Assembly: GCA_964354225.1 (NCBI GenBank)
Contig: CAYGZC010000178.1
Location: 1-22,123 of the forward strand
Reading direction: 5' to 3'
DNA from: CAYGZC01 sp964354225
GTDB taxonomy: Bacteria > Bacteroidota > Ignavibacteria > UBA10030 > SZUA-254
DNA: 22,123 bases
Shown here: positions 6,940-15,076 of the stretch, piece by piece
How positions within the stretch are numbered: position 1 is the stretch's first letter
Layout of the letters: each line of letters starts with the position of its first letter
The notes under the pieces: model-generated
Told to the model about the DNA's origin: nothing
The model's database searches: none
The model's input: the letters and a program-made list of their open reading frames with translations, nothing else
Position numbers and translations under genes: made by a program

Positions 6940-7341
6940 TTATCCAGGTTTCTTCTCTTCCTTTTGCTCTACTTTCTTCTCTAATTCCCCGCCTTTTTTC
7001 TCGATCTTCTCACCCTTCTTTTCTAGCTTATGGGCTTTCTTTTCTAATTTCTTGCCTTTGTGTTCCATCTTCTTACCGGCTTTTTCTACTGCTTTTCCTT
7101 TTACTTCCTCACCTTCTTTTACCATATCCTCACCCTTCTTTTGCATCATCTCACCCTTTTTCTCCATCATCTCACCTTTTTTCTCTATCATCTCACCTTT
7201 TTTCTCTATCTTATGAGCTTTCTTCTGCATCATCTCTGCTTTCTTCTCTACCTTTTCAACCGGTTTATCTTGTGCAATAAGCTGCGATTGCACAAACACA
7301 AACGCAATCAAAACTACCAGTATTACGATTAGTTTTTTCAT
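6940..7341 (-). CDS. Exported Lys/Glu/Met heptad-repeat protein
   Basis: A 133-residue protein with a clear signal peptide (about residues 1-24: Lys-Lys start, long hydrophobic run, then Ile-Ala-Gln). The whole mature part is built from seven-residue units of the type Glu-Lys-Lys-Gly-Glu-Met-[Met/Ile], with variants carrying Ala-His. The mature chain has no Cys, Trp, Tyr or Phe, is highly charged and would form an uninterrupted helix or coiled coil. I do not recognise a family. Similar low-complexity helical proteins include LEA-like and apolipoprotein-like proteins, but those are analogies only. AGGAG lies six bases before the ATG at 7341. The gene stands alone between converging and co-directional neighbours. 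An overlapping Phe/Ser-rich reading frame on the plus strand is its shadow. Confidence 0.78.
   Translation of the reverse strand: MKKLIVILVVLIAFVFVQSQLIAQDKPVEKVEKKAEMMQKKAHKIEKKGEMIEKKGEMMEKKGEMMQKKGEDMVKEGEEVKGKAVEKAGKKMEHKGKKLEKKAHKLEKKGEKIEKKGGELEKKVEQKEEKKPG
6960..7255. repeat. 21-base tandem repeats encoding the heptads
   Basis: The coding DNA of the heptad protein is periodic with a 21-base unit (seven codons). The units between about 7130 and 7215 are closest to each other (tttctccatcatctcacc and near copies). Copies further left are more diverged. Such an array can expand or shrink by whole units without breaking the frame. Confidence 0.7.
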
Positions 7342-7454
7342 ATTGATCTCCTAGAATATTTTTGTGAATAAAATTGTTTGTGTACTTATTAATATGGTTC
7401 CAATTTAGGAAGGAAGGATCGTAAAGTCAATTAATCAGGAATTAAATTTTCTTA

Positions 7455-7478
7455 ATCTCCTTGATATTCTCAGGAGAT
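7455..7478. terminator. Weak stem-loop after the amidohydrolase gene
   Basis: Seven-base stem (atctcct 7455-7461, aggagat 7472-7478) with a 10-base loop, 12 bases past the minus-strand stop at 7491. The T-run on the minus strand precedes the stem instead of following it, so this may be a weak terminator, a 3'-end structure or nothing. Confidence 0.25.
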
Positions 7479-7490
7479 GTAAAAAAAAGT

Positions 7491-8822
7491 TTATAAACGC
7501 TGAATTAGTTTCTGAAGCTCTGTTGTTGCTTTTGCAATAGATTTATGTTCGTCGAGCGTTAGAAATTCTTTTTTCCGAAAAATCCAGGTACCATCTATCA
7601 TGACAGAATCAACATTTTCTGACCCAGATGAAAAAACGATTGACGAATAGATATTGTTAAGTGTAGAATAAGGATTTTGAATATTTGCAAGGTTTAAGAA
7701 AGTCAGGTCGGCTTTCTTGCCGACTTCAATACTGCCGATTTCATTCCCAAGCCCAAGTGCGCGTGCGCCATTGATAGTTGCCATCTCGAAAACCGACTTT
7801 GCAGTCATAGCGGTAGGACCATGTAACGGTTTCTGTATAAGTGAAGCAAGTCGCATTTCCTGGAACATATTCAGGTTATTGTTGCATGGTGCACCATCAG
7901 CACCAAGAGAGACGGTAACGCCCATCTTGAGCAGTTTAGGAATATTTGCGATGCCTGAACCAAGCTTTAAATTCGAAGAAGGGCAATGGGTAACATTCGT
8001 TTTAGTCGATTTGAGGAGCTTGAATTCATTTTCATTCAGGTGAACACAATGAGCAAGGCAAGTTCGTTCTGATAGCAATCCCAATTCGTGAAGGAACTCT
8101 ATGTTATCCATTTTACAACGATTGCGAACTCTTTCAATTTCAATTTTATTTTCTGATGCGTGAGTATGAAACAACATCCCGTGGAAACTATTGATCATCT
8201 CATAAGCATCGCGCATAAGAGTGTCTGAACAGGAGAGAACAAATCTTGGTGCAACAGCGTATTTGATTCTCTGATTATATGAATTATGCCAGCGTTCTGC
8301 TAAGGCAAGCGTTGAACGAAGCGAATCTTTGATTGGTTCTTTTAATTTTGGAAAGATGTCGTTAACATCCATCATTGTCTTGCCAACAAATGCACGCAGC
8401 CCGGTTTCACCGATTGCCTTGATGATTTCTTCTTCGTGATAGATACTTCCCATATCAAGAATTGTAGTAGTCCCCGATCTAATTAACTCTGCAATCCCAA
8501 CTTTCGCTGAAATGTACATTGATTGTTCATTGTGGGCGGCTTCCATTGGAAAGATTTTTTCTCGGAGCCAATCGAGAAGCTGCAGATCGTCTGCCAGTCC
8601 GCGGAAAAGTGTTTGGCAAAGATGAAGATGTGTTTGCACAAATCCCGGGATGATCACCAAATTACTTGCATCGAAAATTTCAACGTGAGAATTTTCAATT
8701 TTTGAGTTTGCAGGGAGAATAGCTGCAATATGATCATTCTCAATAAGTAATGATGTACCCTGAAGAATTTCATTTTGTGGATTCATCGTGACAACAGTTC
8801 CACCCCGGATGAGCAGAGACAT
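7491..8822 (-). CDS. Amidohydrolase, MTA/SAH (5'-deoxyadenosine) deaminase-like
   Basis: A 443-residue metal-dependent deaminase of the amidohydrolase superfamily (TRZ/ATZ group). Expected ligands are visible: His65-x-His67 in Thr-His-Leu-His, His221 and Glu224 in His-Thr-His-Ala-Ser-Glu, His258 in Ala-His-Cys-Val-His-Leu, and Asp309 in Leu-Gly-Ala-Asp-Gly-Ala-Pro. Glu94 lies where the ribose-binding Glu of methylthioadenosine/S-adenosylhomocysteine deaminases lies. The Phe-Arg-Gly-Leu-Ala-Asp-Asp-Leu and Cys-Asn-Asn-Asn-Leu blocks fit the same group. The likely reaction is deamination of 5'-methylthioadenosine, S-adenosylhomocysteine or 5'-deoxyadenosine to the inosine analogue, in nucleoside salvage after SAM use. 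Relatives act on guanine, 8-oxoguanine or triazines, so substrate is not certain. It is full length, with an AAGGT site about nine bases upstream, and has no pathway partner nearby. Confidence 0.87.
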   Translation of the reverse strand: MSLLIRGGTVVTMNPQNEILQGTSLLIENDHIAAILPANSKIENSHVEIFDASNLVIIPGFVQTHLHLCQTLFRGLADDLQLLDWLREKIFPMEAAHNEQSMYISAKVGIAELIRSGTTTILDMGSIYHEEEIIKAIGETGLRAFVGKTMMDVNDIFPKLKEPIKDSLRSTLALAERWHNSYNQRIKYAVAPRFVLSCSDTLMRDAYEMINSFHGMLFHTHASENKIEIERVRNRCKMDNIEFLHELGLLSERTCLAHCVHLNENEFKLLKSTKTNVTHCPSSNLKLGSGIANIPKLLKMGVTVSLGADGAPCNNNLNMFQEMRLASLIQKPLHGPTAMTAKSVFEMATINGARALGLGNEIGSIEVGKKADLTFLNLANIQNPYSTLNNIYSSIVFSSGSENVDSVMIDGTWIFRKKEFLTLDEHKSIAKATTELQKLIQRL

Positions 8823-8964
8823 GCAAAGACCTTAATAATTTAATAATTGATAATCATAATTATATTATAACTGGAATGCAAAAATAACATTCGCCAGGTA
8901 AAAAAAACAACATCGGAAACAATGAACACTTGAAAACGGTTGCCCGATTTTGTGTGAAATAAAA

Positions 8965-11172
8965 CTACCCGCCAACAGCGTTAATCGTTTTCACACACTC
9001 TGTTTCCTCATTTAAAACTTTTCTGATTGTTCTCAACATTTGATCAGGATCATATGGCTTTGAAATGAATCCGTTCACTGTTGCCATTAGCTTTTCAGAT
9101 TTTATTGTAGGATCGAGGTAACCAGTGGCGATAAGAACTTTGATGTTGTTATCTATCGCTCTGATTTCTTGAAATGCTTCCCATCCGCTTTTCTTCGGTA
9201 AGCCAATATCCATAATGATGAGTGAGATTTCAGATCGATGTTCTTGAAATGCTTTCAAAGCTCTTTGACCATCCATTGCTGTAATAATTTTATAGCCATA
9301 ACCTTTAAGCAAAGCAGAGACCGATTGTAGAATAGTATCCTCGTCTTCAACAAGTAGAATGGTTTCAGAACCACGAGATATCGTTTCTTGTGATTCGGTA
9401 TATTTTTCAGATGGTATTTGTACGTGTTCCATAACCGGCAAATATATATAAAATGTCGTTCCAACACCGACACTACTCTTTACATCTATAAAACCCTTGT
9501 GTGCCATAACAATACCGTAAACAACCGCAAGTCCTAAGCCAGTCCCCTTCCCCTTTTCTTTTGTTGTAAAGAAAGGTTCAAAAACCCGGCTTCGAACATT
9601 TTCACTAATGCCCGATCCTGTATCAGTCAGAGAGAGGCAAACATATCTATCTTCTTTTGCAGCGGAAAATATTTTCTTAACATCCCCGCCCATAATCACT
9701 TCACATTTAATTAAAATGGATCCCCTCTCCGGCATAGCATCACGTGCATTAACACATAAATTAATAAGAACTTGACTAATCTGATTAGGATCGGCATAAA
9801 TTGGAGGTACCGTCGAATCAATGGATACTTCCACTATGATAGTTCTTGGAAAAGTCTCCCCGAGTAATCTTTTCAGGTCTTCGATGACGACACTAAGCTG
9901 CAGCGACTTGAATTGTATATCAGTCTTTCGTGCAAAAATTAAAATCTGCTGAACTAATTTCGACCCTCTTTCTATTGCCTCTTTATTAACATCGATGATC
10001 CTGGTAATTCGTGAATCATCAATTGGTCTTCTATTCAAACTGTTTGTGTTTAATAACATAATTTGAAGCAAGTTATTGAAGTCATGTGCGATGCCACCGG
10101 CAAGCGTTCCCAGACTTTCCATTTTTTGGGCTTGGCGAAGTTGTTCTTCCAAGAATTTTCGTTCAGTAATGTTTCTGCCAACACTTACAAAACCAGAAAC
10201 TTCTTCTTCCTCAAAAATCGGAGTAAAAGAAAAGTTCATAGGTATTTTTTTGGTATCCTTGCAGATGATGTTCGCATCGAAATAGCCCTCCTTCATCTTT
10301 TTTTGAAGAATGTAGGTGCGATAATCATCGAGATAGTTTTTTTGGTCGATAAATTTATCGAATCGTTGACCGATGAGCTCTTCTTTACTGTATCCGATCG
10401 ATTTCAATACCGTCTCTCCCTGAATCATTACAATCTGGAAATTTTGATCCAGTGTTATGAAGATATCATTCATCACTTCAAGCGCCGATTTCAAAGCATC
10501 GTACATTGTGTTCATAATGATTTTATGACGAAAAATGACATAGACTGAAATAACAAGCGCAAATGTACATAAGTAAAAGTACCACTCAGCATTTAACTTC
10601 AACACTCCAAAAAGGATTGAATCGGTGAATGGACCCGGCAAGATAAGCAGCAGTGCGATAGAATAAAGAAACATTATATTCGATTTTCGAATATTTTTTA
10701 TGAAATTGCGGTTTATCTCGAACAGCATCGCGATACCAATACTGAAAAATATCGACATCCAGGTCAGATAGAAAATATATCCATTCGGGGTGATAATTCC
10801 ATTACCAGAAAATGGTCTCGGAATATACTCAAGTAAAATCATCGCATAAGCAAACAGCCCGGTTACATAAATTCCCGTGCTTGCCCTTAACGATTTAATG
10901 ATTTCCCTTTTCTGAGCAAAGTAGAGAATAAAATGAATAAATAGGAATGGATACAAGGCATAGATGAAAAGAATCGCCTGTTCAATAATTTGCTTGGAAT
11001 GTGTGTTCAGTGGCAGCGATAAACAATAAGTGCCGATCCCAAAGGTTACCAAACAAAGCACGCAAAAAAAATAATATCTTGTTATTTGATTTTTATGGGA
11101 TTTTAAACAGATGATGATGGATAAAAGAAAGTTTGCAGCGGTGTAAGCAACCGAAACGGTAAAATATGTCAT
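8965..11172 (-). CDS. Hybrid sensor histidine kinase (7TM-PAS-HisKA-HATPase-receiver)
   Basis: A 735-residue membrane signalling protein. Seven hydrophobic segments fill residues about 5-216, resembling the histidine kinase 7TM sensor domain. A PAS domain follows (about 228-345, ending Gly-Arg-Asn-Ile-Thr-Glu-Arg). HisKA carries the phosphoacceptor His363 in Ala-His-Asp-Phe-Asn-Asn-Leu-Leu. The HATPase domain has an N box (Asn-Leu-Cys-Val-Asn-Ala-Arg-Asp-Ala), Asp-Thr-Gly-Ser-Gly-Ile, and Gly-Thr-Gly-Leu-Gly-Leu. A C-terminal receiver has the phosphoacceptor Asp655 (Ile-Met-Asp-Ile-Gly-Leu-Pro) and a Lys-Pro-Tyr loop. Signal passes from His363 to Asp655 and perhaps onward. AGGGAG lies about eight bases before the ATG at 11172. 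It starts 46 bases after a coiled-coil receiver gene, its probable partner. The signal sensed is unknown. Confidence 0.94.
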   Translation of the reverse strand: MTYFTVSVAYTAANFLLSIIICLKSHKNQITRYYFFCVLCLVTFGIGTYCLSLPLNTHSKQIIEQAILFIYALYPFLFIHFILYFAQKREIIKSLRASTGIYVTGLFAYAMILLEYIPRPFSGNGIITPNGYIFYLTWMSIFFSIGIAMLFEINRNFIKNIRKSNIMFLYSIALLLILPGPFTDSILFGVLKLNAEWYFYLCTFALVISVYVIFRHKIIMNTMYDALKSALEVMNDIFITLDQNFQIVMIQGETVLKSIGYSKEELIGQRFDKFIDQKNYLDDYRTYILQKKMKEGYFDANIICKDTKKIPMNFSFTPIFEEEEVSGFVSVGRNITERKFLEEQLRQAQKMESLGTLAGGIAHDFNNLLQIMLLNTNSLNRRPIDDSRITRIIDVNKEAIERGSKLVQQILIFARKTDIQFKSLQLSVVIEDLKRLLGETFPRTIIVEVSIDSTVPPIYADPNQISQVLINLCVNARDAMPERGSILIKCEVIMGGDVKKIFSAAKEDRYVCLSLTDTGSGISENVRSRVFEPFFTTKEKGKGTGLGLAVVYGIVMAHKGFIDVKSSVGVGTTFYIYLPVMEHVQIPSEKYTESQETISRGSETILLVEDEDTILQSVSALLKGYGYKIITAMDGQRALKAFQEHRSEISLIIMDIGLPKKSGWEAFQEIRAIDNNIKVLIATGYLDPTIKSEKLMATVNGFISKPYDPDQMLRTIRKVLNEETECVKTINAVGG

Positions 11173-11218
11173 TAATGTTACTCCCTTCGTTTATTGTAAT
11201 TTGTTTAAATTTCATTAC

Positions 11219-13894
11219 TCAATTTCTTTGAATATTTCGGAAACGTTTTAATTTTCCCTCGATCGTTGCAATAAGAAGGTCAGGATCCATGGGTTTTGTT
11301 ATATAATCATCGACACCGAGTTGTACCCCAGAACGGATGATCACTCCATCCTGAAGAGCGCTCATAAACACAAACGGAATATTGCGTAAGTTTTCTCGTT
11401 CCTGGACAGCTTTAAAAAATTTAAACCCATCAAGCTCTCCGACACCAAATTTTATGTCACTCAATATTAAATCGAAAGCTTCTGTGTCAAGTTTTTCTAA
11501 TGCACTATTTATATCGGGTGCGGTGATAACCTGATAATCGCAACTGTACAGCATGTCTTCCAATGATTTAAGAAGTAACAGATCGTCATCGACAATAAGA
11601 AGCCGACCTTTGGTAATAAGCCGTTGGAAACACGACAGGATATAAGGTTCAAGCCGGGTTGCCTCTTCAGTAGTTATATTAAACTGCTGCTTCAATCTGT
11701 CGAGTTCATCGGTATTGTGGGCATCAAGCTCACCGTAATGAATTTTCTTCTCAACATACCTTGAGTACAGTTCCAATCTCACGTCGGATTCTACATCTAA
11801 ATGCTCATCGAATGTCAATTCTAAAAGTTCTTTTAACTTCATTAAATCCCGCGCCTCATCAACCGATGGTTGACCCTGCCGATAGCATGTATACATTTTC
11901 TGTTTGTAAAGATTTAATCGCTCTACTTTGGCTTCAGGAATCTTTGCTCCCAATAATTCCATCTTATGATCATATTCCTGTGCAACCCGCTCAAGGCGGG
12001 CAAGAAAGGTTGCCTCCATTTCATTCCGTAGATCGGTTCGCACTTTCTGAAGCTGCTCGTTTTGTTTTTGGATTAGCTGCTCGTATTCCGATTCCAACCT
12101 CTTCTTCTCGGCTTCAATTGTTGCGTTTGCCTCCTTTTGAATTCGATCCCGTTCTTCTGCAATTTGTTTCTCATACCTTTGGTGGAATTCCGTTTCTAAT
12201 TCTTTCCGCAAAGTAATCCGTCGTTGTTCAAATTTTTCTTCCTCAATCTCACGTAGAATTTTAAGTTGTTCTTGAACCCGCCCTTCAATAACAGAGTTTA
12301 GCTCATCTTCCTTCATAAGGTAAGCTTGCTCAAGCTTTCCTTTCGCTTCCTCAAATTGGTGCTTTAATGTCTCCTGCTCGGATATAAGCTTCGCTTGAAA
12401 TTCTGCGCGAAATTGCTGTTCAATTTTTTCACGCTCTATTTGTAATTGTTGTCTGCTCTGTTCCTGAAATAACGCTTCAGTTTTCCGCAGCGATTCGAGT
12501 AATTTTGTGTTGGACTTTTCTTTTAATAATTGTTCACGTTGCTGGGATGCCTGCCGTTCCTTTTCTAATATTTCATCTTGCTCCTGCTTCAAACGATTTT
12601 GAAGATTCAGCAAATCAGTTTCATATTGCTTTGTCAGTTCTGACCTAATGCTATCTTCCATCTTGCCAAGCTCGGATTTATGCTTTTTTTCTAACTGCTT
12701 CTCAGCTTTGGCAATTTCTTCTTCAAGTCGTTTCTTTTCCGCCTCGAGTGTTTCTTTTGTCTCTGTTTGGATTCGTTTGCGTTCTTCTGCAAGCTGATTT
12801 TCATACTTTAACTGAAAGTCTGCCTCAAGTTCCTTTCGAAGTGCTGCACGTTTTTGCTCATACTTCTCTGCTTCGGTTTTACTGAGAGTATCAAGTTTCT
12901 CTTGCACCCTTTTTTCGACTTCAGCATGAAATTCGTTTTTCTTTACAAGATAATTCTCTTCGAGCTTTGTTTTTACCTTCTGATATTCTTGCATCAATAA
13001 TTTTTTATCTTCCACTAATTTAGCTTCAAACTCGGATGCTAATGATCGTTTGACTTGTTCCCGCTCAACCTCAAGTTGTTGTTGGTTTTGTTTCTGTAAA
13101 ACTGTTTCGGTCTTTTGCAATGTACCAACAAGTTTTTGGTTGAATTGTTCTTTCAGTGTTTGCTCACGTTCTTGGAATGCCTGTTTCTCTTTTACCGGCA
13201 GTTCTTCTTGCTCCCGTTTTAAACGATCTTGAAGGTTCTTCAAATCAGATTCGTATTGTTTGGTAAGCTCGGTCTTCATTTCGTTCTCAATGAAGGCAAG
13301 CTCTGCTTCATGCTGCTGACCGAGTCGCTCTTCGGCTTTTGTAACTTCTTCATCTAATTTTTGTTGATGCTGCTGTTCTAATTGTTTACGTGCCTCTTCA
13401 ATCTGATGATCAAATTTTGTCTTAAGGGTCTGCCGCTGAAGCTCAAGTTTTCCGCGTTCCTCCTCAAGAATTTTAGCGGCGTGTTCTTCTGCTTTTCGTA
13501 ATTCTTGTGTAAAACGGATTTTGTACTCACCCTCAATCTGCTGCCTGAGTTTCTGTTCCAGCATCTCACGGGTCATTTGATCGTCCTTAGAAATTTCTTT
13601 TTGTGGGTGAGTTTCTATATGAGCTTGAGGTTGATTAATAGGAGGACTTGATGCGATATTTTTATGACTCGGAACAATTTTATTTTCAAACAACGCGATG
13701 CGTTCTTCGAATGCAACAATGAAGGGATTCCGTGGGTCTAATTTCTTTGCATGAGCAATCTCAATTTTAGCTTCTGAAAATTTACTCTCGGTTATCAGCT
13801 TATCCGCCTGCCTTAAATGTTGACGAAATATTTCGCGAGCAGAATCCTGTAAAACTGTTGGTGAATTTTTCGATAAACTAGCACCGTTTTCCAA
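11219..13894 (-). CDS. Long coiled-coil protein with C-terminal response-regulator receiver
   Basis: An 891-residue soluble protein without signal peptide. Residues about 15-75 look like a TPR-like helical hairpin pair. Residues about 105-660 are an almost unbroken Glu/Lys/Gln-rich coiled coil containing a tandem duplication of 210 residues (181-390 and 391-600). A helical linker spans 660-765. The receiver domain (about 767-887) has Val-Asp-Asp-Asp acidic residues, phosphoacceptor Asp813 (Leu-Ser-Asp-Ile-Lys) and Tyr-Ile-Thr-Lys-Pro. There is no DNA-binding or enzymatic output, so phosphorylation probably alters assembly or partner binding. The downstream hybrid kinase is the likely phosphodonor, by inference. 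Translation starts at TTG, chosen because AAGGGGA precedes it by five bases and no ATG fits. The N-terminal half beyond the receiver could be cytoskeletal or a polar scaffold; I cannot say which. Confidence 0.88.
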   Translation of the reverse strand: MENGASLSKNSPTVLQDSAREIFRQHLRQADKLITESKFSEAKIEIAHAKKLDPRNPFIVAFEERIALFENKIVPSHKNIASSPPINQPQAHIETHPQKEISKDDQMTREMLEQKLRQQIEGEYKIRFTQELRKAEEHAAKILEEERGKLELQRQTLKTKFDHQIEEARKQLEQQHQQKLDEEVTKAEERLGQQHEAELAFIENEMKTELTKQYESDLKNLQDRLKREQEELPVKEKQAFQEREQTLKEQFNQKLVGTLQKTETVLQKQNQQQLEVEREQVKRSLASEFEAKLVEDKKLLMQEYQKVKTKLEENYLVKKNEFHAEVEKRVQEKLDTLSKTEAEKYEQKRAALRKELEADFQLKYENQLAEERKRIQTETKETLEAEKKRLEEEIAKAEKQLEKKHKSELGKMEDSIRSELTKQYETDLLNLQNRLKQEQDEILEKERQASQQREQLLKEKSNTKLLESLRKTEALFQEQSRQQLQIEREKIEQQFRAEFQAKLISEQETLKHQFEEAKGKLEQAYLMKEDELNSVIEGRVQEQLKILREIEEEKFEQRRITLRKELETEFHQRYEKQIAEERDRIQKEANATIEAEKKRLESEYEQLIQKQNEQLQKVRTDLRNEMEATFLARLERVAQEYDHKMELLGAKIPEAKVERLNLYKQKMYTCYRQGQPSVDEARDLMKLKELLELTFDEHLDVESDVRLELYSRYVEKKIHYGELDAHNTDELDRLKQQFNITTEEATRLEPYILSCFQRLITKGRLLIVDDDLLLLKSLEDMLYSCDYQVITAPDINSALEKLDTEAFDLILSDIKFGVGELDGFKFFKAVQERENLRNIPFVFMSALQDGVIIRSGVQLGVDDYITKPMDPDLLIATIEGKLKRFRNIQRN
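12095..13354 (-). repeat. Two tandem 630-base repeats inside the coiled-coil gene
   Basis: Bases 12725-13354 (residues 181-390) and 12095-12724 (residues 391-600) encode homologous blocks in register. An example is the shared Glu-Leu-Thr-Lys-Gln-Tyr-Glu-[Ser/Thr]-Asp-Leu with the Asp at 217 and 427. A 30-base comparison at that point shows about three quarters identity, so the duplication is old. The unit is 30 heptads long, which keeps the coiled-coil phase. Residues about 118-180 resemble the end of a further partial copy. Confidence 0.8.
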
Positions 13895-13899
13895 GGTAT

Positions 13900-13906
13900 T
13901 CCCCTT
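13900..13906 (-). promoter_or_regulatory. Ribosome binding site for the TTG start
   Basis: AAGGGGA on the minus strand, five bases before the TTG at 13894. It is the strongest nearby site and fixes the unusual start codon of the coiled-coil receiver gene. Confidence 0.65.
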
Positions 13907-13940
13907 TTATTGTTTGTTTTCCCAAAATATATTTGTTATC

Positions 13941-13956
13941 CCGACCTTTAGGTCGG
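13941..13956. other. Short perfect hairpin in divergent promoter region
   Basis: A 6-base GC-rich stem (ccgacc 13941-13946, ggtcgg 13951-13956) with a TTTA loop lies in the AT-rich gap between the divergent coiled-coil receiver and SPOR genes. It stands 47 bases before the TTG start on the minus strand. On the plus strand CTTTCTC follows. It could be an operator-like palindrome, a leader hairpin or a stray repeat. No other function is visible. Confidence 0.4.
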
Positions 13957-14123
13957 CTTTCTCATAAATTCCAGATAGTTAAATATATAAAAATGATATT
14001 AAATATCAAATGAATTAGTATAACCAGTTGCTTTATAATAGACATCGAAATTTGACATTCTCCAGAAAAAACAGTATTTTCAGCCACAGAAAAAATGCTC
14101 AAAATTCTAAGGAATTTAAGGGT

Positions 14124-14828
14124 ATGAATAAAAATGTTTTATTTTTTGCCGTATTAGTGGTTTTATTAACGACTTTATTGACTGAAGCCGATGCACAGCT
14201 TTATGAGAGGAAAATAATCGAATATGTAAAAATGATTTCTGCAGGACAGGGTGAACAGGTTGCAATAAAATTGCCTGATTTAAAAAAGAAAATTCCACGT
14301 TCTGCCGGATTGATATATGTGGAAGGACTTATCGCCACAAAAGGAGATGAAGCGATCAAGTGTTTTAAAATTATCGCCGATAGCTTTCCCCATAGTGAAT
14401 GGGCAGATGATGCCATTGCACGTTTATTTGAATATCATCAAAGTGTTGGTGATCCGAAAGACGGAGAACAAAATTATGAGCGGCTAAAAAATGAATACCC
14501 AACTTCTCCATATTTAACAACAAATTATTTACGTGAGGTAAGATTTTCACAGGATAGATTACCGCAGAACCAAGAAAATGATTACGCGGTTCAAATTGGT
14601 GCATTTACGATCCGCGAGAATGCAGAAAAACTTCGACAACGTTTTATAACAGAAGGATACAAAGTTGATATCTACGAAAATCTGCTGGATGGAAAAACTC
14701 TTTTGTATCTTGTCTGGGTTGGTTCCTTTGTCACTGAGGAGGAAGCAGAGCAATTACGCAGCGAAATTAAAAAGAAATATAATATCGATGGACTGATTAG
14801 AATTCGTAGCAGCTGGAAAAAATGGTAG
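14124..14828 (+). CDS. Exported SPOR-domain protein
   Basis: A 234-residue protein. A signal peptide (residues about 1-24) ends Glu-Ala-Asp-Ala-Gln. Residues about 28-135 are helical with TPR-like features (Ile-Ala-Asp-Ser-Phe-Pro-His-Ser and Glu-Tyr-Pro-Thr-Ser turns, as in YbgF/Tol-Pal-type repeats). Residues 153-228 are a SPOR domain: Tyr-Ala-Val-Gln-Ile-Gly-Ala-Phe, then helix, then Tyr-Leu-Val-Trp-Val-Gly-Ser-Phe, then a second helix. SPOR domains bind denuded peptidoglycan glycan strands at division sites, so a periplasmic cell-wall role is likely. The start is at the Met that begins the signal peptide. AAGGA lies ten bases upstream, and the in-frame frame to 14028 has no signal-like content. 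It is followed by a stem-loop and diverges from the coiled-coil gene. Confidence 0.87.
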   Translation: MNKNVLFFAVLVVLLTTLLTEADAQLYERKIIEYVKMISAGQGEQVAIKLPDLKKKIPRSAGLIYVEGLIATKGDEAIKCFKIIADSFPHSEWADDAIARLFEYHQSVGDPKDGEQNYERLKNEYPTSPYLTTNYLREVRFSQDRLPQNQENDYAVQIGAFTIRENAEKLRQRFITEGYKVDIYENLLDGKTLLYLVWVGSFVTEEEAEQLRSEIKKKYNIDGLIRIRSSWKKW

Positions 14829-14830
14829 AG

Positions 14831-14850
14831 AGAGAATAATTCTATTCTCT
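14831..14850 (+). terminator. Stem-loop after SPOR gene
   Basis: Eight-base perfect stem (agagaata 14831-14838, tattctct 14843-14850) with a 4-base loop, directly after the stop codon. The U-tail is short and the stem is AT-rich, so it is a weak terminator at most. Confidence 0.4.
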
Positions 14851-15062
14851 TTAAAAGCTGTATGGTGACCGTGGGGTCGTACTTCCATTACTTCTCAAAT
14901 CGTTTTGGATCTATCACACGGGCTCTGGCTAGTTATTAAAATTTTTATCGTTTATAGGATTTGCTGCTTGCTTCTAAATGGTTCAATTACCAGATTAGAG
15001 TATGCAGAAAACTGAATAATGATTCTATAGTGAGAATGGTTTTTGTCAACACAAAAATATTG
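14851..15062. other. Intergenic leader without recognised gene
   Basis: About 210 bases between the SPOR stem-loop and the S9 peptidase ribosome binding site. A small gacc-gtgg-ggtc hairpin near 14867-14878 is the only structure seen. I found no RNA gene or convincing promoter. Confidence 0.4.
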
Positions 15063-15068
15063 AAAGGA
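15063..15068 (+). promoter_or_regulatory. Ribosome binding site for TTG start of S9 peptidase
   Basis: AAAGGA at 15063-15068, eight bases before the TTG at 15077. The codon begins a basic-then-hydrophobic signal peptide, which supports this unusual start. Confidence 0.6.
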
Positions 15069-15076
15069 AATTCAGA

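Noticed and set aside
7120..7255. CRISPR-like array
   Set aside because: The 21-base units are contiguous with no spacers and stay in a coding frame, so this is a coding minisatellite.
6912..7280. Plus-strand Ser/Phe/Leu-rich frames over the heptad protein gene
   Set aside because: They are antisense shadows of the 21-base repeats. The minus strand has a signal peptide and a good AGGAG site, while the plus frames have neither.
10063..10548. Plus-strand 161-codon frame inside the hybrid kinase gene
   Set aside because: It is antisense to the PAS/HisKA coding region, whose motifs are unmistakable. The frame has no domain features.
14867..14878. Possible tRNA or riboswitch near a gacc-gtgg-ggtc hairpin
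   Set aside because: There is no cloverleaf, T-loop or recognised aptamer core nearby, and the stem is only four bases.
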